A stretch of 64,000 bases of DNA from Nocardioides agri. GTDB taxonomy: Bacteria; Actinomycetota; Actinomycetes; Propionibacteriales; Nocardioidaceae. The notes beneath the pieces were generated by a model, which was not told where the DNA came from, made no database searches, and saw only the letters and a list, made by a program, of their open reading frames with translations. The stretch is taken from NCBI RefSeq assembly GCF_013778305.1, contig NZ_JACEIC010000002.1, positions 2,381,669 through 2,445,668 on the forward strand, given 5' to 3'. Position numbers and translations under genes: made by a program. This document shows positions 9,569-17,048 of this stretch, piece after piece; the first letter of the stretch is position 1; each line of letters begins with the position of its first letter.

Positions 9569-11029
9569 ATGAAGTCCTTCCTGCCAGCGCTCGGTGCGCT
9601 CGTCCTCGTCGGCTCCGGCGCCAGCGCGCTCTACGCGCCGGCCGTCGCCGCCGGTGAGATGTGCGGGAACCTGCCCGCGACGATCGTCGTGCCGGCCGAC
9701 CAGGGGAACACGCCGGCGGAGGGCACCGCCGGCGCCGACGTCATCTACGTCGTGGGCACCGCGGAGGTCCGCGGGCTCGGTGGCAACGACGTCATCTGCG
9801 GCCCGGCCAACGCGCCCGCGTCCACGGCGGGGCACTGGTTCGGAGGCGACGGCGACGACACGCTCACCTCGACCTCCGCGTCGCTGACCGGCGGCGAGGG
9901 CAACGACACGCTGACGGGCTCCGCGGGCACGCTCGAGGGCGGCGCCGGCAACGACGTGCTCACCGGCAACGGCGCGACCGCCCTCACGGGCGGCGACGGG
10001 GACGACTCCCTCACCTCGACCACGGCGACGCTCGACGGCGGCGCGGGCAACGACATCCTCAGCGGCGCCGGGAAGGCGCTCGACGGCGGCGCCGGCAACG
10101 ACCAGGTGCGCGGCGGCAACGGCGACAACACGGTCCTCGGCGGCGCCGGCGACGACGTGCTGTGGGGCGGCCCCGGCACGGACACCCTCGACCCCGGTGA
10201 CGGCATCGACATGATCCACGCCAGCGGCCGCGACCGGATCAAGGTGGGTGCCACCGGCCGGACCACGATCGACGCGACCACCCGCACGATCGACGGCCCC
10301 GGCGGCCGCGACACCTACACCGGCGCCCCGACGATCTGGGCCCCCGACGCGACCGACGAGACCTTCATCGGCAGCAACCGCGCCGACGTCTTCGTCAGCG
10401 GTGGCGGCGCGGACCTGGTCTACGGGTCCGCAGGCAACGACCGGCTGACCGCCGTCCAGCCGACCCGCCTCGAGGGCGGACCGGGCGACGACGAGATCAC
10501 GGTCGCGTTCGGCGGCCGCGTCCGCGCGGGTGCGGGCGACGACCGGGTGCGCACCCTCCTCGCCACCGACGACGCCCCGGGCGTCAAGGCGCAGCCGTTC
10601 AACATCGAGGGCAACACCGGCGACGACGTCGTGTACGCCGCCTCGCTGACGACCGCGGGCGCGGTCGTGAACCCGGCGCCGGCCGACCAGCTGTGGAGCG
10701 GTCGCGTGCGTGGTGGCGGCGGCTGGGACCGGCTGGTCTTCACGCCGACCCGGCAGGGCGTCACCGCGAGCATGGCGACCAACCAGGCCACCTGGGCGGG
10801 CGGCACGATGACGCTGTCGGGCCTGCAGGCGCTGTGGGGCACCCCCGGCAACGACGTCCTCACCGGCAACGGCGGCCGCAACAGCCTCCTCGGCGGTGCC
10901 GGCGACGACCAGCTCAACGGCAACGGCGGCCGCGACGACCTTCGCGGCTCGTCCGGCTTCGACCGCCTCGACGGCGGCACCTCGATCGACCGCTGCCGCG
11001 GCGAGATCAAGACCGCCTGCGAGCGCTGA
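9569..11029 (+). CDS. Secreted calcium-binding protein with RTX-like glycine/aspartate repeats
   Basis: 486 aa. An N-terminal signal sequence (hydrophobic stretch about residues 5-27, likely cut after AVAA) is followed by haemolysin-type GGxGxD nonapeptides. Clear copies include GGEGNDTL, GGAGNDVL, GGDGDDSL, GGAGNDIL and GGAGDDVLWGGPGTD at about residues 108-215, and a second cluster GGAGDDQLNGNGGRDDL near the C-terminus. Such repeats fold as Ca2+-binding parallel beta-rolls. Canonical RTX proteins leave by type I secretion with a C-terminal signal; this one has a Sec-type signal and no type I transporter nearby, as usual for Gram-positive examples. Cysteines near both ends (NDVICGP, DRCRGEIKTACER) may form disulfides. 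Confidence 0.88.
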   Translation: MKSFLPALGALVLVGSGASALYAPAVAAGEMCGNLPATIVVPADQGNTPAEGTAGADVIYVVGTAEVRGLGGNDVICGPANAPASTAGHWFGGDGDDTLTSTSASLTGGEGNDTLTGSAGTLEGGAGNDVLTGNGATALTGGDGDDSLTSTTATLDGGAGNDILSGAGKALDGGAGNDQVRGGNGDNTVLGGAGDDVLWGGPGTDTLDPGDGIDMIHASGRDRIKVGATGRTTIDATTRTIDGPGGRDTYTGAPTIWAPDATDETFIGSNRADVFVSGGGADLVYGSAGNDRLTAVQPTRLEGGPGDDEITVAFGGRVRAGAGDDRVRTLLATDDAPGVKAQPFNIEGNTGDDVVYAASLTTAGAVVNPAPADQLWSGRVRGGGGWDRLVFTPTRQGVTASMATNQATWAGGTMTLSGLQALWGTPGNDVLTGNGGRNSLLGGAGDDQLNGNGGRDDLRGSSGFDRLDGGTSIDRCRGEIKTACER

Positions 11030-11040
11030 ACGACGACGGG

Positions 11041-11073
11041 AGTGGCCCGCGGATCGGTGATCCGCGGGCCACT
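11041..11073. terminator. Perfect 15-bp inverted repeat, bidirectional terminator
   Basis: AGTGGCCCGCGGATC (11041-11055), a 3-nt loop, then its exact complement GATCCGCGGGCCACT (11059-11073). It sits between the convergent RTX-like gene and the Ddn-like gene. There is no U-tract, as is frequent in high-GC actinobacteria. Confidence 0.75.
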
Positions 11074-11084
11074 GCCCGTCCGGG

Positions 11085-11528
11085 TCAGACGCGCTCGAGC
11101 AGGAAGACCGGGATCTCCCGGTCGGTCTTCTCCTGGTACTCGGCGTACGGCGCGTACTGCTTGACCGCGCGCTCCCACCACTCGGCGCGCTCCTCGCCCT
11201 CGGCCACGCGTGCCCGGTAGGTGTGCTTCTCCGCGCCGTCCTGGAGGTCGACCTCGGGGTGCTCGAGGAAGTTGTGGTACCAGGTCGGGTGCTGCGGGTC
11301 GCCGCCCTTCGACGCGACCGCGGCGTACACGCCGTCCTTCTCCACGCGCATGACCGGGTTCTTGCGGAGCTTGCCCGACTTCGCGCCACGCGAGGTGATC
11401 ACGACGATCGGCCACTCCGGCCTGCCCCGGAGGATGTTGGCCTCCTGGCCGTTGGTGGCCTCGAACGTCTCCACCTGCTCCCGGACCCAGTCCCACTGGC
11501 TGGGCTCGTACTCGCCTTCAAGTGTCAT
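11085..11528 (-). CDS. Nitroreductase/deazaflavin (F420)-dependent oxidoreductase family protein
   Basis: 147 aa, the usual size of the Ddn/DUF385 split-beta-barrel family. Diagnostic parts: PIVVITSRGAKSGKLRKNPV (about 40-59), KDGVYAAVASKGGDPQHPTW (about 64-83), WYHNF, and a C-terminal REIPVFLLERV. The family binds F420 in mycobacteria and reduces nitro-aromatics or quinones. The physiological substrate here is not deducible. It diverges from menB, so a quinone-related role is conceivable but unproven. Coenzyme F420 use is itself typical of actinobacteria. Confidence 0.88.
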   Translation of the reverse strand: MTLEGEYEPSQWDWVREQVETFEATNGQEANILRGRPEWPIVVITSRGAKSGKLRKNPVMRVEKDGVYAAVASKGGDPQHPTWYHNFLEHPEVDLQDGAEKHTYRARVAEGEERAEWWERAVKQYAPYAEYQEKTDREIPVFLLERV

Positions 11529-11570
11529 ACCTGCTCAATGCCCCCTCGCGGACTTCGCATTCCCCGGCGA

Positions 11571-11576
11571 TAGCGT
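11571..11576 (+). promoter_or_regulatory. Putative -10 hexamer of menB (leaderless)
   Basis: TAGCGT ends 7 nt before the menB ATG at 11584 and no Shine-Dalgarno sequence is visible, the arrangement expected for a leaderless mRNA. Confidence 0.5.
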
Positions 11577-11583
11577 GCAGTCC

Positions 11584-12528
11584 ATGAGTGCTATCGAGGG
11601 CGTGTCGGAGATCTTCGATCCCGCCGACTGGGACGCGGTCCCCGGCTTCGAGGACCTGACCGACCTGACGTACCACCGGGCGAAGGCGCACGGGACCGTG
11701 CGCGTCGCGTTCGATCGCCCCGACGTGCTCAACGCCTTCCGTCCGCACACCGTCGACGAGCTGCTGCGGGTGCTCGAGCACGCGCGCACCAGCGCGGACG
11801 TCGGCTGCGTGATCCTCACCGGCAACGGCCCGAGCGCCAAGAACGGCAAGTGGGCCTTCTGCACCGGCGGCGACCAGCGGATCCGCGGCCGCGCCGGCTA
11901 CCAGTACGAGGACGTCGCGGCCGGCAGTGGCGACACCGGCGCCGAGGAGCCCAGCCCGATCGACAGGGCCAAGCTGGCCCGGCTGCACATCCTCGAGGTG
12001 CAGCGGCTGATCCGCTTCATGCCGAAGGTCGTCCTCTGCGTGGTGCCCGGCTGGACCGCCGGCGGCGGCCACAGCCTGCACGTCGTCTGCGACCTCACCC
12101 TGGCGTCCGCCGAGGAGGCGCGCTTCAAGCAGACCGACGCCGACGTCGGCTCCTTCGACGGCGGCTTCGGCTCGGCCTACCTCGCCCGCCAGGTCGGCCA
12201 GAAGTACGCGCGGGAGATCTTCTTCCTCGGCCAGGAGTACTCCGCCGAGGACGGCATGCGGATGGGCACCGTCAATCGCGCCGTCCCGCACGCCGAGCTC
12301 GAGAAGACCGCGCTGGAGTGGGGCCGCCTGATCAACGGCAAGTCGCCCACCGCGCAGCGGATGCTGAAGTACTCCTTCAACCTCCTCGACGACGGGCTGG
12401 TCGGCCAGCAGCTCTTCGCCGGCGAGACCACCCGCCTGGCCTACATGACCGACGAGGCCCAGGAGGGTCGCGACCAGTTCCTCGAGAAGCGCGAGCCGGA
12501 CTGGTCGCCGTACCCCTGGTACTACTGA
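11584..12528 (+). CDS. menB: 1,4-dihydroxy-2-naphthoyl-CoA synthase
   Basis: 314 aa crotonase-fold enzyme that closes the second ring of menaquinone from o-succinylbenzoyl-CoA. Seen: FDRPDVLNAFRPHTVDELL (about 41-59), the MenB-specific loop FCTGGDQRIRGRAGYQY, oxyanion-hole region GWTAGGGHSLHVVCDLTLAS, and QTDADVGSFDGGFGSAYLAR carrying the MenB aspartate and serine. The C-terminal REPDWSPYPWYY is typical of MenB. No other men gene is in the window. The last 7 bp overlap the convergent LacI-type gene. Confidence 0.95.
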   Translation: MSAIEGVSEIFDPADWDAVPGFEDLTDLTYHRAKAHGTVRVAFDRPDVLNAFRPHTVDELLRVLEHARTSADVGCVILTGNGPSAKNGKWAFCTGGDQRIRGRAGYQYEDVAAGSGDTGAEEPSPIDRAKLARLHILEVQRLIRFMPKVVLCVVPGWTAGGGHSLHVVCDLTLASAEEARFKQTDADVGSFDGGFGSAYLARQVGQKYAREIFFLGQEYSAEDGMRMGTVNRAVPHAELEKTALEWGRLINGKSPTAQRMLKYSFNLLDDGLVGQQLFAGETTRLAYMTDEAQEGRDQFLEKREPDWSPYPWYY

Positions 12529-13568
12529 GCGACTCTCGGAGCGTCGGCTCCACCCGTCGACTCGCGCGACACGATGGAGAACTCGGCCTTCATGGTGCGG
12601 GCGGGGGCCTTGGTCCCCTTCTCGTTGATCCGCTCGACGAGAAGGGCGACGGCGGTGCGCGCGATCTCCTCGCGGCCCGGGTCGACCGTGGTGAGCGACG
12701 GGACCGCGAACTGACCCTCGTCGACGTTGTCGAACCCGACGACGGCGACGTCGTCGGGCACGCGACGGCCGGCCTCCTGCAGCCCCCGCAGGACCCCGAG
12801 AGCGAGCGCGTCGTTGAGCGCGAACACCGCGTCGAAGTCGTGTCCCTCGTCGATCAGCTCGTGCAGGGCGGCGGCGCCGCCGGCCCGGCTCCAGTGCTCG
12901 GTACGCCGGACGAGGTGCTCGTCGACCGGGATGCCGGCCTGCTCCAGCGCGCGGCGGTAGCCGCGGACCCGCAGGCTCCACGAGCTGGCGTCCGAGACGT
13001 CGTCGCCCTCGGCGCCGACCAGCGCGATCCGCCGGCGACCGATGGACAGGAGGTGCTCGACGGCGGCGCCCGCCGACGAAACGTTGTGCATGGTGACGTG
13101 GTCGACCGGACCGCCGAAGATGCGCTCGCCGAGCAGCACGAGGGGGAACGGGACGTCGAGCAGCGACGCGTCCGCCTGGCCCATCCCGACCGGGCTGAGC
13201 AGGATCCCGTCCATGTAGTGGGTGCGTGCGCGGGACAGGACCCGGAGCTCGCTCTCGCGGTCCCCGTTGGTCTGCTCGACCACGACGCCCAGGCCCGACT
13301 TCTCGGCGGCCCGGATCACGGCGTCAGCGAGCTCGGCGAAGTAGTTCTCCCGCAGCTCCGGCACCGCGAGCCCGATGATCCCCGTCTTGCCCGAGCGCAG
13401 CCCGCGCGCCGAGAGGTTGGGGCGGTAGGCCAGCTGGTCGATGGCGGCCAGGACGCGCTCGCGGGTCGCGGGTCGGACGTACGGGTAGTCGTTGATGACG
13501 TTCGACACCGTCTTGATCGAGACGCCGGCGGCAAGCGCGACGTCCTGCATCGTTGCGCCCATCCGCAC
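12522..13568 (-). CDS. LacI-family transcriptional repressor of the adjacent arabinoside operon
   Basis: 348 aa from GTG 13568 (GGAGG 4 nt upstream); ATG 13562 is equally plausible. N-terminal LacI helix-turn-helix TMQDVALAAGVSIKTVSNVI, hinge helix LAYRPNLSARGLRSGKTG, then a periplasmic-binding-protein-like effector domain (HVTMHNVSSAGAAVEHLL; FALNDALALGVLRGL; VAVVGFDN). It faces the transport/glycosidase operon, whose promoter carries two copies of a LacI-type palindrome, so it most likely represses that operon and is released by an arabinose-containing sugar (inference). Confidence 0.92.
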   Translation of the reverse strand: MRMGATMQDVALAAGVSIKTVSNVINDYPYVRPATRERVLAAIDQLAYRPNLSARGLRSGKTGIIGLAVPELRENYFAELADAVIRAAEKSGLGVVVEQTNGDRESELRVLSRARTHYMDGILLSPVGMGQADASLLDVPFPLVLLGERIFGGPVDHVTMHNVSSAGAAVEHLLSIGRRRIALVGAEGDDVSDASSWSLRVRGYRRALEQAGIPVDEHLVRRTEHWSRAGGAAALHELIDEGHDFDAVFALNDALALGVLRGLQEAGRRVPDDVAVVGFDNVDEGQFAVPSLTTVDPGREEIARTAVALLVERINEKGTKAPARTMKAEFSIVSRESTGGADAPRVAQ

Positions 13569-13604
13569 CCCGCCTCCGTCCGGCCATGAGTGCCGTGGCC
13601 TCGG

Positions 13605-13626
13605 ATTCTAACGGTCCTGGTGGACC
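13605..13626 (-). promoter_or_regulatory. Putative promoter of the LacI-family gene
   Basis: On the minus strand, GTGGCA is followed after 16 nt by TAGAAT (plus-strand 13605-13610), about 36 bp before the GTG start. Confidence 0.4.
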
Positions 13627-13683
13627 TGCCACGGGGCGTCCGCAGGGGTGCGCCCGCCGGTCCAAAGCTTTCGCCGGAGTCCC

Positions 13684-13713
13684 TTGACAGTGACCCCGAT
13701 CACATTCTACAAC
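13684..13713 (+). promoter_or_regulatory. Promoter of the arabinoside operon
   Basis: TTGACA (13684-13689), an exact consensus -35, is followed after 18 bp by TACAAC (13708-13713). The -10 lies inside the first operator palindrome, so repressor binding would block RNA polymerase. Confidence 0.65.
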
Positions 13714-13735
13714 GTTGTACTACAACGTTGTAGAA
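13705..13735. promoter_or_regulatory. Double palindromic operator for the LacI-family repressor
   Basis: TACAACGTTGTA occurs twice, at 13708-13719 and 13721-13732, each a perfect 12-bp palindrome with the central CG step typical of LacI-family sites. Together with flanking bases they form a perfect 15-bp inverted repeat (TTCTACAACGTTGTA, one C, then its complement). Spacing between the two centres is 13 bp. Confidence 0.85.
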
Positions 13736-13765
13736 CCGCCCGTCCGCCTCCGAAGGGACAGTCCA

Positions 13766-15121
13766 GTGAAGACGAGATCAGCCCTCGCCGCCGCCACGGC
13801 CTCGGTCGCGCTCCTCGCCCCCCTCTCGGGATGCGGCGGAGGCGACGACGACGCGAGCAGCGCCAACAAGTCCGCCAACTGCACCAACACCATCAAGAAC
13901 AAGCAGGCACCGGTCGTCACGATGTGGGCCTGGTACCCGAACATGCAGAAGGTCGTCGACAACTTCAACACCCAGCACGACGACGTCCAGGTCTGCTGGA
14001 CCAACGCCGGCGCGGGCGGCGACGAGTACGACAAGTTCCAGACCGCCGTCGCGGCCGGCAAGGGAGCGCCCGACGTCGTGATGCTGGAGGCCGACCGGAT
14101 CCCGACCTTCCAGGCGCAGGACGCGCTGGTCGACCTCAAGGACCTCGGCTACGAGGACGTGAAGGCGAACTTCAGCGACGGGGCCTGGAAGGACGTCTCG
14201 GTCGGCGACGGCGTCTACGGCGCTCCGGTCGACGGCGGACCGATGGGGATGATCTACCGCAAGGACGTCTTCGACAAGTACAAGATCACCCCGCCGAAGA
14301 CGTGGGACGAGTACGAGGCGGCGGCGCAGAAGGTCAAGGACGCCGGCGGCCCGCTCTTCGGTGACTTCGCGGCCAACCAGCCTGCCTACGTCACGGCGCT
14401 GCTCTACCAGAACGGCGCGGAGCCGTTCACCTACTCGAGCTCGGACGGTGGCGAGATCGGCATCGACCTGGACAGCGACGAGGTCAAGAAGGTGCTGGAC
14501 TACTGGGCCGGCCTGACGCAGAAGGGCCTCGTCGGCACCCAGGACCAGTTCACCCCGGAGTACATCTCCGGCGTCATCGGCGGGAAGTACGCCACGTACC
14601 TCTCCGCCGCGTGGGCGCCCGGCTACCTGCAGGGAGCCGGCGTGGGCGAGGGTGCGGACGCGAAGGTGTGGGCCACCGCTCCCATGCCGCAGTGGGACCC
14701 GAGCAACCCGGTGCAGGTCAACTGGGGTGGCTCCGCCTTCTCGGTGACCGAGCAGGCGAAGGACAAGGATCTGGCCGCCAAGGTCGCGTTCGGTGTCTAC
14801 GCCGACGCCGAGTCGCTCAAGGACGGCTGGGCGAACCAGATCATCTTCCCGCTCAACGTGGACGCCCTGAACGACCCGGAGTTCATCAACCTCAAGGTCC
14901 CCTTCTTCGACGGCCAACAGTCGAACAAGGAGGTCTACATCCCCGCCGCCAACGGCTACCAGGGCATGACCTACACGCCGATCGGTCAGTACTACTACAC
15001 CGCCTTCACGAAGCAGATCGCGAAGATCAACGACGGGTCGGCGACCGGGTCCGAGGCGGCTGACGCCCTCCAGCAGGATGTCGAGGGGTACGCGAAGGAC
15101 CAGGGGTTCACCGTCAAGTAG
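13766..15121 (+). CDS. Extracellular solute-binding lipoprotein of a sugar ABC importer
   Basis: GTG at 13766 with GAAGGGA about 8 nt upstream gives 451 aa. Lipoprotein signal peptide with lipobox LSGC (Cys23). The mature part is a family 1 (MalE-type) binding protein: MWAWYPNMQKVVDNF, GKGAPDVVMLEADRIP, PVDGGPMGMIYRKD, YLSAAWAPGY and NWGGSAFSVTEQAKD. First gene of the operon, followed by two permeases and two glycosidases. No ATPase gene is present, so an MsmK-type shared ATPase is probably supplied from elsewhere. The ligand is probably an arabinose-containing oligosaccharide, inferred from the GH51 gene. Confidence 0.92.
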   Translation: MKTRSALAAATASVALLAPLSGCGGGDDDASSANKSANCTNTIKNKQAPVVTMWAWYPNMQKVVDNFNTQHDDVQVCWTNAGAGGDEYDKFQTAVAAGKGAPDVVMLEADRIPTFQAQDALVDLKDLGYEDVKANFSDGAWKDVSVGDGVYGAPVDGGPMGMIYRKDVFDKYKITPPKTWDEYEAAAQKVKDAGGPLFGDFAANQPAYVTALLYQNGAEPFTYSSSDGGEIGIDLDSDEVKKVLDYWAGLTQKGLVGTQDQFTPEYISGVIGGKYATYLSAAWAPGYLQGAGVGEGADAKVWATAPMPQWDPSNPVQVNWGGSAFSVTEQAKDKDLAAKVAFGVYADAESLKDGWANQIIFPLNVDALNDPEFINLKVPFFDGQQSNKEVYIPAANGYQGMTYTPIGQYYYTAFTKQIAKINDGSATGSEAADALQQDVEGYAKDQGFTVK

Positions 15122-15139
15122 GTGACCGACGCACGGGCT

Positions 15140-15174
15140 GGCTGGCCGGGCCGCGACCTCCGGACCGGCCAGCC
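15140..15174 (+). terminator. Intercistronic hairpin between binding-protein and permease genes
   Basis: GGCTGGCCGG (15140-15149) pairs perfectly with CCGGCCAGCC (15165-15174) over a 15-nt loop. Hairpins at this place in binding-protein operons usually protect the upstream message or attenuate read-through, so that binding protein is made in excess of permeases. Confidence 0.6.
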
Positions 15175-15199
15175 TCACCTCTCCCGATCTGGAGACCTC

Positions 15200-16129
15200 A
15201 TGGACGCCGAAGCCACAGCTTCCCCGGCGCGACCGAAGCGCTTCCGGTCCCCGACCGCGCGCCAGAACATCACCGGATGGCTCTTCGTCGGGCCCTTCGG
15301 GCTCGTCTTCTTGGCGATGCTGGTGCTGCCGCTCGGCTACGCGCTGTACCTCAGCACGTTCCGCAAGACGCTGATCGGGGGGACCCAGTTCGTCTGGTTC
15401 GGCAACTACACCAAGGCCTTCGACGATCCGTCGTTCGTCAGCGGGGTCTGGTTCGTCATCAAGTTCTCGTTGGTGCTCATCCCGTTCCAGATGGCCATCT
15501 CGCTGGCGGTCGCGCTGATGATCGACGTGCTCGTGAACCGCCTCGCGCGGTTCTCGCGGCTGATGATCTTCATGCCCTACGCGATCCCGGCCGTCATCGG
15601 CGCCCTGATGTGGGGCTTCCTCTACAGCAAGAACTTCGGTCCGATCGCCGACGTGTTCGGCGCGTTCGGCGCCACCGGCCCCGACTTCCTCAGCTCGGAC
15701 CTCATCTTCTGGGGCCTGGTCAACGTGGTCACGTGGCAGTGGGTCGGCTACTACATGATCATCCTGTACGCGGCGCTCCAGGGCATCGACCCGGAGCTCT
15801 ACGAGGCGGCGCGCATCGACGGCGCCTCGCAGTGGCAGATCGCCCTCCGGATCAAGATCCCGCTCCTGAGCCGTGCTCTGGTGCTGATCCTGGTGTTCGC
15901 GCTCATCGGGACCCTCCAGTTCTTCAACGAGCCCAAGATCCTCCAGCAGCTCGCGGCCGGGGCCATCCCCGACGACTTCACCCCGAACATGTACGCCTAC
16001 CAGCAGGCGTTCAGCCTGGCCAACTACAACTACGGCTCGGCGATCTCCTTCGCCCTGGGTGCGGTCGTGTTCGTCTGCGTCTACGTCTTCCTGTTCGCCA
16101 CCCGCAAGCGAGGGAGCTTCCTGTCATGA
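15200..16129 (+). CDS. ABC sugar importer permease (MalF-type)
   Basis: 309 aa from ATG 15200 with GGAG at 15191. About six transmembrane helices (first NITGWLFVGPFGLVFLAML, about 30-48). The ATPase-docking EAA loop reads YEAARIDGASQWQIALRI near residue 200. Integral membrane partner of the MalG-type protein encoded directly downstream, whose ATG overlaps this stop (ATGA). Confidence 0.93.
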   Translation: MDAEATASPARPKRFRSPTARQNITGWLFVGPFGLVFLAMLVLPLGYALYLSTFRKTLIGGTQFVWFGNYTKAFDDPSFVSGVWFVIKFSLVLIPFQMAISLAVALMIDVLVNRLARFSRLMIFMPYAIPAVIGALMWGFLYSKNFGPIADVFGAFGATGPDFLSSDLIFWGLVNVVTWQWVGYYMIILYAALQGIDPELYEAARIDGASQWQIALRIKIPLLSRALVLILVFALIGTLQFFNEPKILQQLAAGAIPDDFTPNMYAYQQAFSLANYNYGSAISFALGAVVFVCVYVFLFATRKRGSFLS

Positions 16130-17013
16130 CCGCGCCCGTCGCGTCCGCCGGCCGCCGGCCGCGCCGGCCGAAGTACCTGCCGTTGCAGATCCTGCTGGTC
16201 TTCCTGGTCGTCTACTTCCTCATCCCCTTCTGGTGGGTGATCGTCAACAGCTCGAAGAGCTCGGCGGGGCTCTTCGGCGGCGGCAACGCCCTGTGGTTCG
16301 CCGACGACGTCAACTACGTGGAGAACCTGAAGGACCTGTTCACCTACGGCGGTGGCATCTACGCGAGGTGGCTGCTCAACTCGGCGCTCTACGCGTTCGT
16401 GGGCGGCATCGGGGCGACGATCCTGGCCGTGCTCGCCGGCTACGGGTTCGCGAAGTACCGGTTCGCGGGCCGCCGGCTCGCCTTCGCCATCCTGCTCGGC
16501 GCGGTGATGGTGCCGACGACCGCGCTCGTGATCCCGACGTTCATCCTGTTCTCCCGGATCGGACTGACGAACACGATCTGGGCGGTGATCCTCCCGACCT
16601 TGCTCAACCCGTTCGGCGTCTACCTGATGAACGTCTACGCTCGCGAGGCGGTGCCGGACGAGCTCCTGGACGCCGCGCGCGTGGACGGCGCGGGCGAGTT
16701 CAGGACGTTCCTCCAGGTCGCGCTGCCGCTCATGCGCCCCGCGATCGTGACCGTGCTGCTGCTGTCGATCGTCTCGTCGTGGAACAACTACTTCCTGCCG
16801 CTCGCGATGCTGTCCGACAACCGCCTCTTCCCGGTGACCGTGGGGATCGGGCTCTGGCAGTCCACGGCGTCGACGTACGGCGCCGCAGGAGGACAGAGCC
16901 TGTGGAGCATCATCATCCTCGGCTCCCTGGTCTCGGTGATCCCGCTGATCGTCGCGTTCCTCGCGCTCCAGCGCTACTGGCAGGGCGGCCTCTCCCTGGG
17001 CAGCCTCAAGTAG
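16126..17013 (+). CDS. ABC sugar importer permease (MalG-type)
   Basis: 295 aa, six predicted helices. The EAA loop LLDAARVDGAGEFRTFLQVA lies near residues 182-201 and the protein ends in the MalG-like FLALQRYWQGGLSLGSLK. The start overlaps the upstream stop by 4 bp and AGGGAG precedes it. It pairs with the MalF-type permease to form the channel of the arabinoside importer. Confidence 0.93.
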   Translation: MTAPVASAGRRPRRPKYLPLQILLVFLVVYFLIPFWWVIVNSSKSSAGLFGGGNALWFADDVNYVENLKDLFTYGGGIYARWLLNSALYAFVGGIGATILAVLAGYGFAKYRFAGRRLAFAILLGAVMVPTTALVIPTFILFSRIGLTNTIWAVILPTLLNPFGVYLMNVYAREAVPDELLDAARVDGAGEFRTFLQVALPLMRPAIVTVLLLSIVSSWNNYFLPLAMLSDNRLFPVTVGIGLWQSTASTYGAAGGQSLWSIIILGSLVSVIPLIVAFLALQRYWQGGLSLGSLK

Positions 17014-17048
17014 ACCCCTCGTCCGCACCACGATCCGACCGAGGACCC

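Noticed and set aside
9463..9570. Upstream extension of the MFS gene to 9570
   Set aside because: 36 extra residues lack hydrophobic or conserved character and would overlap the divergent RTX-like gene's start.
13708..13732. TACAACGTTGTA repeats as recombination or transposon ends
   Set aside because: No transposase or integrase is near, and position at a promoter beside a LacI gene fits operators.
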